From RYN-230 sp963844695 (GTDB taxonomy: Bacteria > Actinomycetota > Actinomycetes > Streptosporangiales > Streptosporangiaceae), in NCBI GenBank assembly GCA_963844695.1, contig CAWJPL010000027.1, positions 186,001 to 250,000 of the forward strand: a stretch of 64,000 nucleotides of DNA, given 5' to 3'. Below, piece by piece: positions 44,910 through 56,382 of this stretch. The position numbers and the translations under genes are program-made. Within the stretch, counting starts at the first letter, position 1; the number at the start of each line of letters is the position of its first letter. The notes under the pieces were generated by a model that saw only the letters and a program-made list of their open reading frames with translations, made no database searches and was not told the DNA's origin.

Positions 44910-45284
44910 GTGCCCACGATCCAGCAGCTGGTCCGTAAGGGCCGCCAGGACAAGGTGGCTAAGACCACTACCCCGGCCCTGAAAGGCAGCCCCCAGCGCC
45001 GGGGCGTCTGCACGCGTGTCTACACGACCACGCCGAAGAAGCCCAACTCCGCGCTGCGCAAGGTGGCCAGGGTGCGGCTGACGAGCCAGATCGAAGTCAC
45101 CGCCTACATCCCCGGAGTCGGCCACAACCTCCAGGAGCACTCCATCGTGCTGGTGCGAGGCGGCCGGGTTCGTGACCTGCCTGGCGTGCGTTACAAGATC
45201 ATCCGAGGCGCCCTCGACACCCAGGGGGTCCGCAACCGTAAGCAGGCCCGGAGCCGCTACGGAGCGAAGAAGGAGAAGAGCTGA
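44910..45284 (+). CDS. rpsL: Ribosomal protein S12 with Arg at position 88
   Basis: The 124-residue protein matches S12 along its full length and ends GAKKEKS. S12 sits at the decoding centre. Lys43 (TPKKPNS) is normal, but residue 88 is Arg (GGRVRDLPGVRY, codon CGT), where most bacteria have Lys. In Mycobacterium tuberculosis and Streptomyces the K88R change gives streptomycin resistance. GTG 44910 follows GGAG at 44901-44904. rpsG starts one base after the stop codon. Confidence 0.98.
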   Translation: MPTIQQLVRKGRQDKVAKTTTPALKGSPQRRGVCTRVYTTTPKKPNSALRKVARVRLTSQIEVTAYIPGVGHNLQEHSIVLVRGGRVRDLPGVRYKIIRGALDTQGVRNRKQARSRYGAKKEKS

Positions 45285-45285
45285 C

Positions 45286-45756
45286 ATGCCGCGTAAAGGC
45301 CCCGCGACCAAGCGGCAGCTCGTAACCGATCCGGTTTACGGCTCACCGCTGGTGACTGCGCTGGTGAACAAGGTGCTGCGCAGCGGCAAGCGCTCGCTGG
45401 CCGAGCGGATCGTGTACGGCGCCCTCGACGGGTGCAAGGACAAGACGGGCAACGACCCGGTGGTCACGCTCAAGCGGGCTCTCGACAACGTGAAGCCCAC
45501 CCTCGAGGTGCGCAGCCGCCGTGTCGGTGGCGCCACCTACCAGGTGCCGGTCGAGGTCCGGGCCTCCCGCAGCACCACCCTGGCCCTGCGCTGGCTGGTT
45601 TCGTACAGCCGGTCCCGCCGGGAGAAGACCATGACCGAGCGGCTCATGAACGAGCTGCTCGACGCGAGCAACGGCCTCGGGGCAAGCGTGAAGCGCCGCG
45701 AGGACACCCACAAAATGGCCGAGTCGAACAAGGCGTTCGCTCACTACCGCTGGTAA
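45286..45756 (+). CDS. rpsG: Ribosomal protein S7
   Basis: The 156-residue protein (PRKGPATKRQLVTDPVYGSP at its start) is a normal S7, which nucleates the 30S head and binds the 3' domain of 16S rRNA. It begins right after the rpsL stop, with GAAGGAGAAG as ribosome site inside rpsL, so the two are coupled. fusA follows after 49 bases. Confidence 0.98.
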   Translation: MPRKGPATKRQLVTDPVYGSPLVTALVNKVLRSGKRSLAERIVYGALDGCKDKTGNDPVVTLKRALDNVKPTLEVRSRRVGGATYQVPVEVRASRSTTLALRWLVSYSRSRREKTMTERLMNELLDASNGLGASVKRREDTHKMAESNKAFAHYRW

Positions 45757-45805
45757 TGAGCGGCCCAGCCGGCCGACGATAGACGAAGCAGAGGAACTGA
45801 GAGCA

Positions 45806-47902
<2,097 letters not shown>

Positions 47903-47955
47903 CTGCTAGCAGCAAACGTCAGTCAGGAGAATCGGCGCACCAAGAGGGCGCCTTG

Positions 47956-47974
47956 GCCCCACAGGACGTGGGGC
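47956..47974 (+). other. Short hairpin between fusA and tuf
   Basis: GCCCCAC and GTGGGGC flank a five-base loop in the 94-base gap before tuf. It may stabilise the tuf message or mark a processing site; it is too short and lacks a T run to be a good terminator. Confidence 0.45.
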
Positions 47975-47996
47975 AGATCGCAACGAGGAGAAACCA

Positions 47997-49190
47997 GTGG
48001 GGAAGGCCAAGTTCGAGCGGACTAAGCCGCACGTGAACATCGGCACCATCGGGCACATCGACCACGGCAAGACCACTCTGACCGCGGCGATCACCAAGGT
48101 GCTGCACGATAAGTACCCCGACGTGAACCCCTTCACGCCCTTCGACCAGATCGACAACGCGAAGGAAGAGAAGGAGCGCGGGATCACCATCTCGATCTCG
48201 CACGTCGAGTACCAGACCGAGAAGCGCCACTACGCGCACGTGGACTGCCCCGGTCACGCGGACTACATCAAGAACATGATCACCGGTGCCGCGCAGATGG
48301 ACGGCGCCATCCTCGTGGTCGCCGCCACCGACGGCCCCATGCCGCAGACGCGTGAGCACGTGCTGCTCGCCCGCCAGGTCGGCGTGCCGTACATCGTGGT
48401 CGCGCTGAACAAGGCCGACATGGTGGACGACGAGGAGATCCTGGAGCTGGTCGAGCTCGAGGTACGCGAGCTGCTGTCCACCTACGAGTTCCCTGGCGAC
48501 GACGTCCCGGTGATCCGGGTCTCCGCGCTCAAGGCGCTCGAGGGCGACGCTGAGTGGGGCGAGAAGATCGTCGAGCTCATGACCGCCTGCGACGACAGCA
48601 TCCCCGAGCCGGTCCGGGACACCGAGAAGCCGTTCCTGATGCCGGTCGAGGACGTGTTCTCGATCACCGGCCGCGGCACCGTGGTGACCGGCCGGATCGA
48701 GCGCGGCAAGGTGCGCACCTCCGAGGAAGTCGAGATCATCGGCATCAAGGAGAAGGCGCAGCGGACCACGGTCACCGGCGTCGAGATGTTCCACAAGATC
48801 CTCGACGAGGGCCAGGCCGGCGACAACGCGGGCCTGCTGCTCCGGGGCATCAAGCGCGAGGACGTGGAGCGCGGCCAGGTCGTCATCAAGCCGGGCACCA
48901 ACACCCCGCACACCGAGTTCGAGGGCCAGGTCTACATCCTGTCCAAGGACGAAGGCGGCCGGCACACCCCGTTCTTCAACAACTACCGTCCGCAGTTCTA
49001 CTTCCGGACCACGGACGTGACGGGCGTCGTCTACCTCCCCGAGGGCACCGAGATGGTGATGCCCGGTGACAACACCGAGATGAGGGTCGAGCTGATCCAG
49101 CCCATCGCCATGGAGGAGGGCCTCCGCTTCGCTATCCGCGAAGGCGGCCGCACCGTCGGCGCCGGCCGGGTCACGAAGATCATCAAGTAG
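47997..49190 (+). CDS. tuf: Elongation factor Tu
   Basis: The 397-residue GTPase has G1 GHIDHGKTT, G3 DCPGHADY and G4 NKAD, and normal domains II and III. EF-Tu delivers aminoacyl-tRNA to the ribosome. In domain II the segment AGDNAGLLLRG has Ala where the usual residue is Val, directly before a glycine tied to GE2270-type antibiotic resistance in E. coli. The GTG start follows GAGGAGAAA. Two TAG stops stand in a row, and a perfect terminator follows at once. Confidence 0.98.
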   Translation: MGKAKFERTKPHVNIGTIGHIDHGKTTLTAAITKVLHDKYPDVNPFTPFDQIDNAKEEKERGITISISHVEYQTEKRHYAHVDCPGHADYIKNMITGAAQMDGAILVVAATDGPMPQTREHVLLARQVGVPYIVVALNKADMVDDEEILELVELEVRELLSTYEFPGDDVPVIRVSALKALEGDAEWGEKIVELMTACDDSIPEPVRDTEKPFLMPVEDVFSITGRGTVVTGRIERGKVRTSEEVEIIGIKEKAQRTTVTGVEMFHKILDEGQAGDNAGLLLRGIKREDVERGQVVIKPGTNTPHTEFEGQVYILSKDEGGRHTPFFNNYRPQFYFRTTDVTGVVYLPEGTEMVMPGDNTEMRVELIQPIAMEEGLRFAIREGGRTVGAGRVTKIIK

Positions 49191-49195
49191 TAGGA

Positions 49196-49232
49196 GTGCT
49201 AGCCCGGGGGGTTCGTCCCCCCGGGCTAGCAC
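49196..49232 (+). terminator. Terminator after tuf
   Basis: A perfect 16-bp stem (GTGCTAGCCCGGGGGG with its complement) closes a TTCGT loop. No T run follows, but the strength of the stem and its place at the end of the str operon make termination likely. Confidence 0.8.
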
Positions 49233-49271
49233 TGCCCAGCGGCACTCAAGACGTAAGGACACGGAAGGCAC

Positions 49272-49580
49272 ATGGCGGGACAAAAGATCCGTATCCGGCT
49301 CAAGGCCTATGACCACGAGGTCATCGATAGCTCGGCGCGGAAGATCGTCGACACGGTGACGCGCACTGGCGCGCGGGTTGCCGGGCCTGTCCCGCTGCCC
49401 ACGGAGAAGAACATCTACTGCGTCATCCGCTCCCCGCACAAGTACAAGGACTCGCGGGAGCACTTCGAGATGCGCACGCACAAGCGTCTGATCGACATCA
49501 TCGACCCCACGCCGAAGACGGTCGACTCGCTGATGCGGCTGGACCTGCCAGCCGGCGTCGACATCGAGATCAAGCTCTGA
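49272..49580 (+). CDS. rpsJ: Ribosomal protein S10
   Basis: The 102-residue protein (AGQKIRIRLKAYDHEVIDSS at its start) is normal S10, in the 30S head and also a partner of NusB/NusG in antitermination. It is the first gene of the S10 operon, 40 bases after the tuf terminator, so a promoter should lie near 49,233-49,260, though none is clear. Confidence 0.98.
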   Translation: MAGQKIRIRLKAYDHEVIDSSARKIVDTVTRTGARVAGPVPLPTEKNIYCVIRSPHKYKDSREHFEMRTHKRLIDIIDPTPKTVDSLMRLDLPAGVDIEIKL

Positions 49581-49593
49581 GGAACGCACCGAC

Positions 49594-50262
49594 ATGACCA
49601 AGAACACCAAGGGCGTGCTCGGCACGAAGCTGGGCATGAGCCAGGTCTTCGACGCCGACGGGCGGATGGTTCCCGTAACGGTGATCGCGGCGGGCCCCTG
49701 CGTCGTCACCGCTGTGCGGACGCCCGACGCCAACGGGTACTCAGCCGTGCAGCTGGGCTACGGCGAGATCGACCCGCGCCGGGTGACCAAGCCCGTGGCT
49801 GGCCACTTCGCCAAGGCCTCGGTGACCCCGCGCCGCTACCTCGTCGAGCTGCGGACCGATGACGCCACTGACTACACCCTGGGCCAGGAGGTCAACGCGG
49901 AGACGTTCGCTCCCGGCGACCTGGTCGACGTGACCGGCACCAGCAGGGGCAAGGGCTTCGCGGGCGTGATGAAGCGGCACGGGTTCAAGGGCCTGTCCGC
50001 CTCTCACGGCACCCAGCGCAAGCACCGCTCACCCGGCTCCATCGGCGCCTGCGCCACCCCGGGCCGGGTGTTCAAGGGTGTGCGGATGGCCGGCCGGATG
50101 GGCCGCGAGCGCACTACGACCCCCAGCCTCACCGTGCACGGAGTGGACACCGACCGCGGCCTGCTGCTGATCCGCGGGGCCGTTCCCGGCCCCAAGGGTG
50201 GCCTGATCCTGGTCCGCAGCGCTGTCCGGGCGCCGCAGACCGCCACCAAGGAGGCCCGGTGA
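49594..50262 (+). CDS. rplC: Ribosomal protein L3
   Basis: The 222-residue protein has the L3 signature (GTSRGKGFAGVMKRHGF) and the extended loop (GSIGACATPGRVFKGVRMAGRMG) reaching the peptidyl-transferase centre. L3 is an early 50S assembly protein. The stop overlaps the GTG of rplD. Confidence 0.98.
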   Translation: MTKNTKGVLGTKLGMSQVFDADGRMVPVTVIAAGPCVVTAVRTPDANGYSAVQLGYGEIDPRRVTKPVAGHFAKASVTPRRYLVELRTDDATDYTLGQEVNAETFAPGDLVDVTGTSRGKGFAGVMKRHGFKGLSASHGTQRKHRSPGSIGACATPGRVFKGVRMAGRMGRERTTTPSLTVHGVDTDRGLLLIRGAVPGPKGGLILVRSAVRAPQTATKEAR

Positions 50263-51047
50263 CCACCATCAGCGTCGTCTCCCCGTCCGGCCAGGCCGGC
50301 CAGGACGTGGAACTTCCCGACGAGATCTTCAGCGCCCCGGTCAACGTGCCGCTGATCCACCAGGTCGTCGTGGCCCAGGAGGCCGCGGCCCGCCAGGGCA
50401 CCCACTCCACCAAGACGCGCGGCGAGGTCCGCGGTGGGGGCAAGAAGCCCTACCGCCAGAAGGGCACCGGCCGGGCCCGCCAGGGCAGCATCCGGGCCCC
50501 GCAGTACGCGGGCGGCGGCGTCGTACACGGGCCGCAGCCCCGCTCCTACGTGCAGCGGACGCCCAAGAAGATGAAGGCCGCCGCGCTCCGGGGCGCGCTG
50601 TCCGACCGGGCCGCCAACGGCCGGGTCGCCGTGGTCAGCGGGTTCGTGGACGGCGACCAGCCCAGGACCCACGACGCGATGGCCGTGCTGCGCACGGCCA
50701 TCGGGCTGCTGGACGCCAAGCTCAACGCCCGGGTGCTCGTCGTGGCCCAGGCCGAGGACGAAGTGACCTGGAAGAGCCTGCGCAACGCGACGGGTGTGCG
50801 GCTGCTGGCCACCGGCCAGCTGAACACGTACGACGTGCTGGCCAGTGAGCACATCGTGTTCACCGCGGCGGCCCTGTCCGCGTTCACCGGCCAGCCCCAG
50901 GCTGCGGCACCGGCGCCCGCGAAGGCGAGTGCCGCCAAGGCCAGCAAGCCTGCGGCCGGGTCCGCGGACGCGGCTGAGTCGTCAGACGGGGAAGCGCCCA
51001 AGGCTCCCCGCCGCCGCACCACCCCGAAGGAGGGTGAGGAGCAGTGA
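50259..51047 (+). CDS. rplD: Ribosomal protein L4 with extended C-terminus
   Basis: The 262-residue protein has the L4 core (TKTRGEVRGGGKKPYRQKGTGRARQGS as the exit-tunnel loop). A tail of about 45 residues follows, rich in Ala, Pro, Ser and Lys (ASAAKASKPAAGSADAAESS), longer than in most actinobacteria. L4 lines the exit tunnel near the macrolide site and in some bacteria represses the S10 operon. The GTG start overlaps the rplC stop and the stop overlaps the rplW GTG. Confidence 0.98.
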   Translation: MTTISVVSPSGQAGQDVELPDEIFSAPVNVPLIHQVVVAQEAAARQGTHSTKTRGEVRGGGKKPYRQKGTGRARQGSIRAPQYAGGGVVHGPQPRSYVQRTPKKMKAAALRGALSDRAANGRVAVVSGFVDGDQPRTHDAMAVLRTAIGLLDAKLNARVLVVAQAEDEVTWKSLRNATGVRLLATGQLNTYDVLASEHIVFTAAALSAFTGQPQAAAPAPAKASAAKASKPAAGSADAAESSDGEAPKAPRRRTTPKEGEEQ

Positions 51048-51352
51048 GCGCCATCCGGATCCCGGACCCCCGGGACATCCTGCTGCGCCCGGTGATCTCA
51101 GAAAAGACGTACCGGCTTGCCGACGACGGCAAGTACACCTTCCTGGTCGCCCGCGACGCCAACCGGACGCAGGTCCGGCAGGCGGTCGAGGCCATATTCG
51201 GGGTCAAGGTAACCGGCGTCAACACGCTCAACCGGCCGGGTAAGCGTCGCCGCACCCGGTACGGCTGGGGCCAGCGAGTAGGCACCAAGCGTGCCATCGT
51301 CAGCCTCGCCGAGGGGGAGCGCATCGATGTCTTCGGCGGCCCGGTCAACTAG
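51044..51352 (+). CDS. rplW: Ribosomal protein L23
   Basis: The 102-residue protein (IPDPRDILLRPVISEKTYRL near the start) is normal L23, at the exit of the ribosomal tunnel and the docking site for trigger factor and SRP. The GTG at 51044 overlaps the rplD stop. A 34-base gap with AAGGAG precedes rplB. Confidence 0.98.
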   Translation: MSAIRIPDPRDILLRPVISEKTYRLADDGKYTFLVARDANRTQVRQAVEAIFGVKVTGVNTLNRPGKRRRTRYGWGQRVGTKRAIVSLAEGERIDVFGGPVN

Positions 51353-51386
51353 GCCACCGGCCACATCCCAAGGAGCTTGAGCACAC

Positions 51387-52220
51387 ATGGCTATCCGCAA
51401 GTACAAGCCCACCACCCCGGGACGGCGGGGTGCGAGCGGCGCGGACTTCTCCGAACTCACCCGTAGTGAGCCGGAGAAGTCACTGGTCCGCCCGCTGTCC
51501 TCGCGCGGCGGCCGGAACGTGCACGGCCGGATCACCGCCCGGCATCAGGGCGGCGGCCACAAGCGTGCCTACCGGCTGATCGACTTCCGGCGGGCCGACA
51601 AGGACGGTATCCCGGCCAGGGTCGCGCACATCGAGTACGACCCCAACCGCACCTCCCGGATCGCGCTGCTGCACTACGCCGACGGCGAGAAGCGCTACAT
51701 CATCTGCCCGCAGGGCCTGTCCCAGGGCGACCAGGTGGAGAACGGCCCGGGATCCGACATCCGGCCGGGCAACTGCATGCCGCTGCGGAACATCCCCACC
51801 GGCACCGTGGTGCACGCGATCGAGCTGCGGCCCGGCGGCGGCGCGAAGATCGCCCGCTCGGCCGGCTCCGGAGTCCAGCTGCTGGCCAAAGACGGCGGGT
51901 ACGCGCAGCTGCGGATGCCCTCGGGCGAGATCCGGCGGGTCGACGCGGCCTGCCGGGCCACCGTCGGCGAGGTCGGCAACGCGGAGCAGGGCAACATCAA
52001 GCTCGGCAAGGCGGGCCGCAACCGGTGGAAGGGCAAGCGTCCCTCGGTCCGCGGCGTCGCGATGAACCCGGTCGACCACCCTCTGGGCGGCGGCGAGGGC
52101 AAGAGCTCTGGTGGCCGGCATCCGGTCAGCCCCTGGGGCAAGCCCGAGGGCCGGACCCGGCCATCCCATAAGCCCAGCGACCGGCTGATCGTCCGCAGGC
52201 GCAGCAAGAAGAAGCGGTAG
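51387..52220 (+). CDS. rplB: Ribosomal protein L2
   Basis: The 277-residue protein has the L2 core (GRITARHQGGGHKRAYRLIDF) and the C-terminal GVAMNPVDHPLGGGEGKSSGG signature with the conserved histidine near the peptidyl-transferase centre. Length is standard. It is followed by rpsS after 12 bases. Confidence 0.99.
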   Translation: MAIRKYKPTTPGRRGASGADFSELTRSEPEKSLVRPLSSRGGRNVHGRITARHQGGGHKRAYRLIDFRRADKDGIPARVAHIEYDPNRTSRIALLHYADGEKRYIICPQGLSQGDQVENGPGSDIRPGNCMPLRNIPTGTVVHAIELRPGGGAKIARSAGSGVQLLAKDGGYAQLRMPSGEIRRVDAACRATVGEVGNAEQGNIKLGKAGRNRWKGKRPSVRGVAMNPVDHPLGGGEGKSSGGRHPVSPWGKPEGRTRPSHKPSDRLIVRRRSKKKR

Positions 52221-52232
52221 GAGCACTCAACG

Positions 52233-52511
52233 ATGCCTCGTAGTCTCAAGAAGGGCCCGTTCGTCGACGACCACCTGATCAAGAAGGTGGACGTGCAGAA
52301 CGAGAAGGGCACCAGGAACCTGATCAAGACGTGGTCGCGGCGTTCCATGATCATTCCTGCGATGCTGGGCCACACGATCGCGGTGCACGACGGCCGCAAG
52401 CACGTGCCGGTGTTCATCACTGAGGCCATGGTCGGGCACAAGCTCGGCGAGTTCGCGCCGACCCGCACGTTCCGCAGTCACGTCCGGGATGACCGGCGCA
52501 GCCGCCGTTAG
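52233..52511 (+). CDS. rpsS: Ribosomal protein S19
   Basis: The 92-residue protein (PRSLKKGPFVDDHLIKKVD at its start) is normal S19 of the 30S head, in contact with S13. The ATG follows GTAGGAG. An S10-operon member in the standard order. Confidence 0.98.
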   Translation: MPRSLKKGPFVDDHLIKKVDVQNEKGTRNLIKTWSRRSMIIPAMLGHTIAVHDGRKHVPVFITEAMVGHKLGEFAPTRTFRSHVRDDRRSRR

Positions 52512-52563
52512 CCCGGCGGCCTGACACCGGGCACGAGTAATCACTAGAGAGCGAGAGAGAAGC

Positions 52564-52913
52564 ATGGAAGCAAGGGCGAAGGCGCGGTATGTACGCGTCA
52601 CGCCGCGGAAGGCCCGCCGCGTGGTGGACTTCATTCGCGGCATGCCTGCCGAGGAGGCGCAGGCGGCGCTGGCCTTTGCGCCGCAGTCAGCCAGTGACCC
52701 GGTTGGCAAGGTGCTCGCGAGCGCCATCGCCAATGCTGAGCATGCCCAGCAGGTGGACGCCGGCTCGCTCGTGGTGAGCCGGGCGTGGGTGGACGAAGGG
52801 CCGACGCTGAAGCGTTTCCGGCCACGGGCGCAGGGCCGGGGCTACCGGATCAACAAGCGCACCAGCCACATCACGGTAATCGTCTCTGACGAACCCAAGG
52901 GGAGGTCCCGCTA

Positions 52914-52914
<1 letters not shown>
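52564..52914 (+). CDS. rplV: Ribosomal protein L22
   Basis: The 116-residue protein has the normal L22 globular part (ARYVRVTPRKARRVVDFIRG) and the tunnel hairpin (GPTLKRFRPRAQGRGYRINKRTSHI). L22 lines the exit tunnel. The stop TAG shares its last base with the GTG of rpsC. Confidence 0.98.
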
Positions 52915-53777
<863 letters not shown>

Positions 53778-53789
53778 GGAGGGCTGATC

Positions 53790-54209
53790 ATGCTTATCCC
53801 GCGCAGGGTCAGGTACCGCAAGCAGCACCGGCCGGACCGGCACGGGGTCGCCAAGGGCGGCACCCGGGTGGCCTTCGGTGAGTACGGTATCCAGGCCCTG
53901 GAACACGCCTACGTGACCAACCGGCAGATCGAGTCCGCCCGTATCGCCATGACCCGGCACATCCGCCGTGGCGGCAAGGTGTGGATCACGATCTATCCGG
54001 ACCGTCCGCTGACCAAGAAGCCCGCCGAGACCCGGATGGGTTCCGGCAAGGGCTCACCCGAGTGGTGGGTGGCCAACGTCAAGCCCGGGCGGGTCATGTT
54101 CGAGCTGTCCGGGGTGGCGGAGCCGGTGGCCCGGGAAGCGCTCCGGCGCGCCATGCACAAGCTGCCCATGAAATGCAAATTCGTCACGCGTGAAGTGGGT
54201 GAGGGCTGA
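53790..54209 (+). CDS. rplP: Ribosomal protein L16
   Basis: The 139-residue protein (LIPRRVRYRKQHRPDRHGVA near the start) is normal L16, near the A site of the 50S subunit; evernimicin resistance maps to L16 in other species. The stop overlaps the ATG of rpmC. Confidence 0.98.
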   Translation: MLIPRRVRYRKQHRPDRHGVAKGGTRVAFGEYGIQALEHAYVTNRQIESARIAMTRHIRRGGKVWITIYPDRPLTKKPAETRMGSGKGSPEWWVANVKPGRVMFELSGVAEPVAREALRRAMHKLPMKCKFVTREVGEG

Positions 54210-54445
54210 TGGCGAGCCTGGCCGCCGCTGACCTGCGGAATTCCAGTGAGGAAGAGCTGAACAGCAAGCTGGCGGAAGCCAAGACGGAGCTGTTCAACCT
54301 GCGCTTCCAGGCCGCGACCGGCCAGCTGGAGAGTCATGGACGGCTGCACGCCGTCCGCAAGGAGATCGCCCGCATCTACACGGTGAAGCGGGAACGCGAG
54401 CTTGGCATCGTGACCTTGGTGGAGGAGGCGGAAGACAGTGAGTGA
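54209..54445 (+). CDS. rpmC: Ribosomal protein L29
   Basis: The 78-residue protein is normal L29 (ELNSKLAEAKTELFNLRFQAATGQ, then RKEIARIYTVKRERELG), located at the tunnel exit beside L23. It overlaps rplP by one base and rpsQ by eight, a tightly coupled group. Confidence 0.97.
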   Translation: MASLAAADLRNSSEEELNSKLAEAKTELFNLRFQAATGQLESHGRLHAVRKEIARIYTVKRERELGIVTLVEEAEDSE

Positions 54446-54719
54446 CGTCGAGCAGGGCGGGGTGCCCGGCCGGGGCTACCGCAAGATCCGCGAAGGTTAC
54501 GTGGTCAGCGACAAGATGGACAAGACCGTTGTGGTCATCGTCGAGGACCGTGTGAAGCACCCTAAGTACGGCAAGGTCATCCGGCGCACGAAGAAGTACA
54601 CGGCGCACGACGGCGAGAACGCCTGCGGCGTCGGCGACCGGGTGCGGCTGATGGAAACCAGGCCGCTGTCCGCCACGAAGCGCTGGCGGGTCTCGGAGAT
54701 CCTGGAGAAGGCCAAGTAG
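54438..54719 (+). CDS. rpsQ: Ribosomal protein S17
   Basis: The 93-residue protein contains the S17 OB fold (GYVVSDKMDKTVVVIVEDRV, KYTAHDGENACGVGDRVRL), a primary 16S rRNA binder. A short hydrophilic N-terminal extension (SDVEQGGVPGRGYRKIRE) is usual in actinobacteria. The GTG at 54438 lies inside rpmC. Confidence 0.97.
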   Translation: MSDVEQGGVPGRGYRKIREGYVVSDKMDKTVVVIVEDRVKHPKYGKVIRRTKKYTAHDGENACGVGDRVRLMETRPLSATKRWRVSEILEKAK

Positions 54720-54776
54720 TTACCCACGCGGGGGCTGACCTCGCGAGAACCCCGGCGTCAGGAAGCAGGAGTTGAC

Positions 54777-55145
54777 GTGATCCAGCAGGAGTCGCGGCTT
54801 AAAGTCGCCGACAACACCGGTGCCAAGGAGATCTTGTGTATCCGCGTGCTCGGCGGCTCAGGCCGGCGATACGCGGGCATCGGTGATGTCATCGTGGCGA
54901 CAGTGAAGGATGCCCTGCCCGGTGCCGGGGTGAAGAAGGGCGATGTCGTCAAGGCGGTCGTGGTGCGGACCCGCAAGGAGCGCCGCCGCGGCGACGGTTC
55001 CTACATCCGTTTCGACGAGAACGCCGCCGTCCTCATCAGGGACGGCGGGGACCCGCGAGGCACCCGCATCTTCGGCCCGGTCGGCCGTGAGCTGCGCGAG
55101 AAGCGCTTCATGCGGATCATCTCGCTCGCGCCGGAGGTGCTGTGA
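54777..55145 (+). CDS. rplN: Ribosomal protein L14
   Basis: The 122-residue protein (IQQESRLKVADNTGAKEIL near the start) is normal L14, at the subunit interface. It starts at GTG 54777 with CAGGAG upstream. The stop overlaps the ATG of rplX. Confidence 0.98.
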   Translation: MIQQESRLKVADNTGAKEILCIRVLGGSGRRYAGIGDVIVATVKDALPGAGVKKGDVVKAVVVRTRKERRRGDGSYIRFDENAAVLIRDGGDPRGTRIFGPVGRELREKRFMRIISLAPEVL

Positions 55146-55531
55146 TGAGTACCAGCAGCAGGAAGGCCGCGATGGCTAAGAAGGACAGTGCGACGGCCAG
55201 GCCGCCGCGCATGAAGATCAAGAAGGGCGACCACGTGGTGGTCGTCGCGGGCCGGGACCGTGGCCGGGAGGGCACGGTCATCCTCGCCGACCCCGAGCGG
55301 CAGCGGGTGCTGGTGCAGGGGGTCAACATGGTCCACAAGAGCAAGAAGGTGGACTACCAGGGAGCTCGTGGCGCCAAGGAAGGCGGCATCACGAACACCG
55401 AGGCGCCCATCCACGTGAGCAACGTCCAGCTGGTCGACCCGGACAGCAAGAAGCCGGCTCGCGCCGGGTTCCGTTTCGACGAGGACGGCGCCAAGATCCG
55501 GGTCTCCCGCCCGGGCGGTAAGGACTTCTGA
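55145..55531 (+). CDS. rplX: Ribosomal protein L24
   Basis: The 128-residue protein contains the KOW-type L24 core (MKIKKGDHVVVVAGRDRGREG, VLVQGVNMVHKSKK), an initiator of 50S assembly. ATG 55145 overlaps the rplN stop. An inner ATG at 55172 with AGGAAGG upstream would remove nine residues and is also plausible. The stop overlaps the rplE ATG. Confidence 0.96.
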   Translation: MSTSSRKAAMAKKDSATARPPRMKIKKGDHVVVVAGRDRGREGTVILADPERQRVLVQGVNMVHKSKKVDYQGARGAKEGGITNTEAPIHVSNVQLVDPDSKKPARAGFRFDEDGAKIRVSRPGGKDF

Positions 55532-56112
55532 TGACGACCACGACGCAAGAGACCCGGGTAGCCCGGCCCGTGCCGCGGCTCAAGGAACGCTACCGGCAGG
55601 AGATCGCGCCGGCCCTCCGCGAGGAGTTCTCGTACGCCAACGTGATGCAGATCCCCACGCTGACCAAGATCGTGGTCAACATGGGGGTCGGCGAGGCGGC
55701 CCGGGACGCCAAGCTGATCGACGGCGCGCTCCGGGACCTCACGGTGATCACCGGGCAGAAGCCCGCGGTCGCCCGGGCCCGTAAGTCGATCGCCCAGTTC
55801 AAGCTGCGCGAGGGCATGCCCATCGGCGCGCACGTGACGCTGCGCGGTGACCGGATGTGGGAGTTCTGCGACCGGCTGCTGTCGCTGGCCCTGCCCCGGA
55901 TCCGTGACTTCCGCGGCCTGTCCGACCGGCAGTTCGACGGCCGGGGGAACTACACCTTCGGGCTGAACGAGCAGCTCATGTTCCATGAGATCGACGCCGA
56001 CAGGGTGGACCGTCAGCGGGGCATGGACGTGACGCTCGTGACCACGGCGACCACCGACGATGAGGGCCGCGCGCTACTGCGGCGGCTCGGATTCCCGTTC
56101 AAGGAGAGCTGA
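55531..56112 (+). CDS. rplE: Ribosomal protein L5
   Basis: The 193-residue protein (PRLKERYRQEIAPALREEF near the start; IPTLTKIVVNMGVGEA) is normal L5, which binds 5S rRNA and contacts P-site tRNA. The ATG overlaps the rplX stop. A short N-terminal Thr-rich arm is seen. Confidence 0.98.
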   Translation: MTTTTQETRVARPVPRLKERYRQEIAPALREEFSYANVMQIPTLTKIVVNMGVGEAARDAKLIDGALRDLTVITGQKPAVARARKSIAQFKLREGMPIGAHVTLRGDRMWEFCDRLLSLALPRIRDFRGLSDRQFDGRGNYTFGLNEQLMFHEIDADRVDRQRGMDVTLVTTATTDDEGRALLRRLGFPFKES

Positions 56113-56115
56113 GGA

Positions 56116-56301
56116 GTGGCGAAGAAGGCGCTAGTCGTCAAGGCCAACAGGACGCCTAAGTTCAAGGTCCGCGGGTACACCCGGTGCTCGCGCTGCGGGC
56201 GTCCGCGTGCCGTGTACCGCAGGTTCGGCCTGTGCCGGATCTGCTTCCGCTCGATGGCGCACCGCGGTGAGCTGCCGGGCATCACGAAGTCCAGCTGGTA
56301 G
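56116..56301 (+). CDS. rpsN: Ribosomal protein S14, zinc type
   Basis: The 61-residue protein is the short, zinc-binding form of S14, with two CxxC pairs (CSRCGRPR and CRICFR). The zinc-independent S14 used in zinc starvation is longer and lacks these. It starts at a GTG three bases after rplE. Confidence 0.97.
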   Translation: MAKKALVVKANRTPKFKVRGYTRCSRCGRPRAVYRRFGLCRICFRSMAHRGELPGITKSSW

Positions 56302-56382
56302 ACCAACCCCCGGGCGCTAACCGCGCCTACTGACCACGCCGCAGGTCCTGCGGGAAACCACGGCGAGGAGGGCCCTCAGGCC

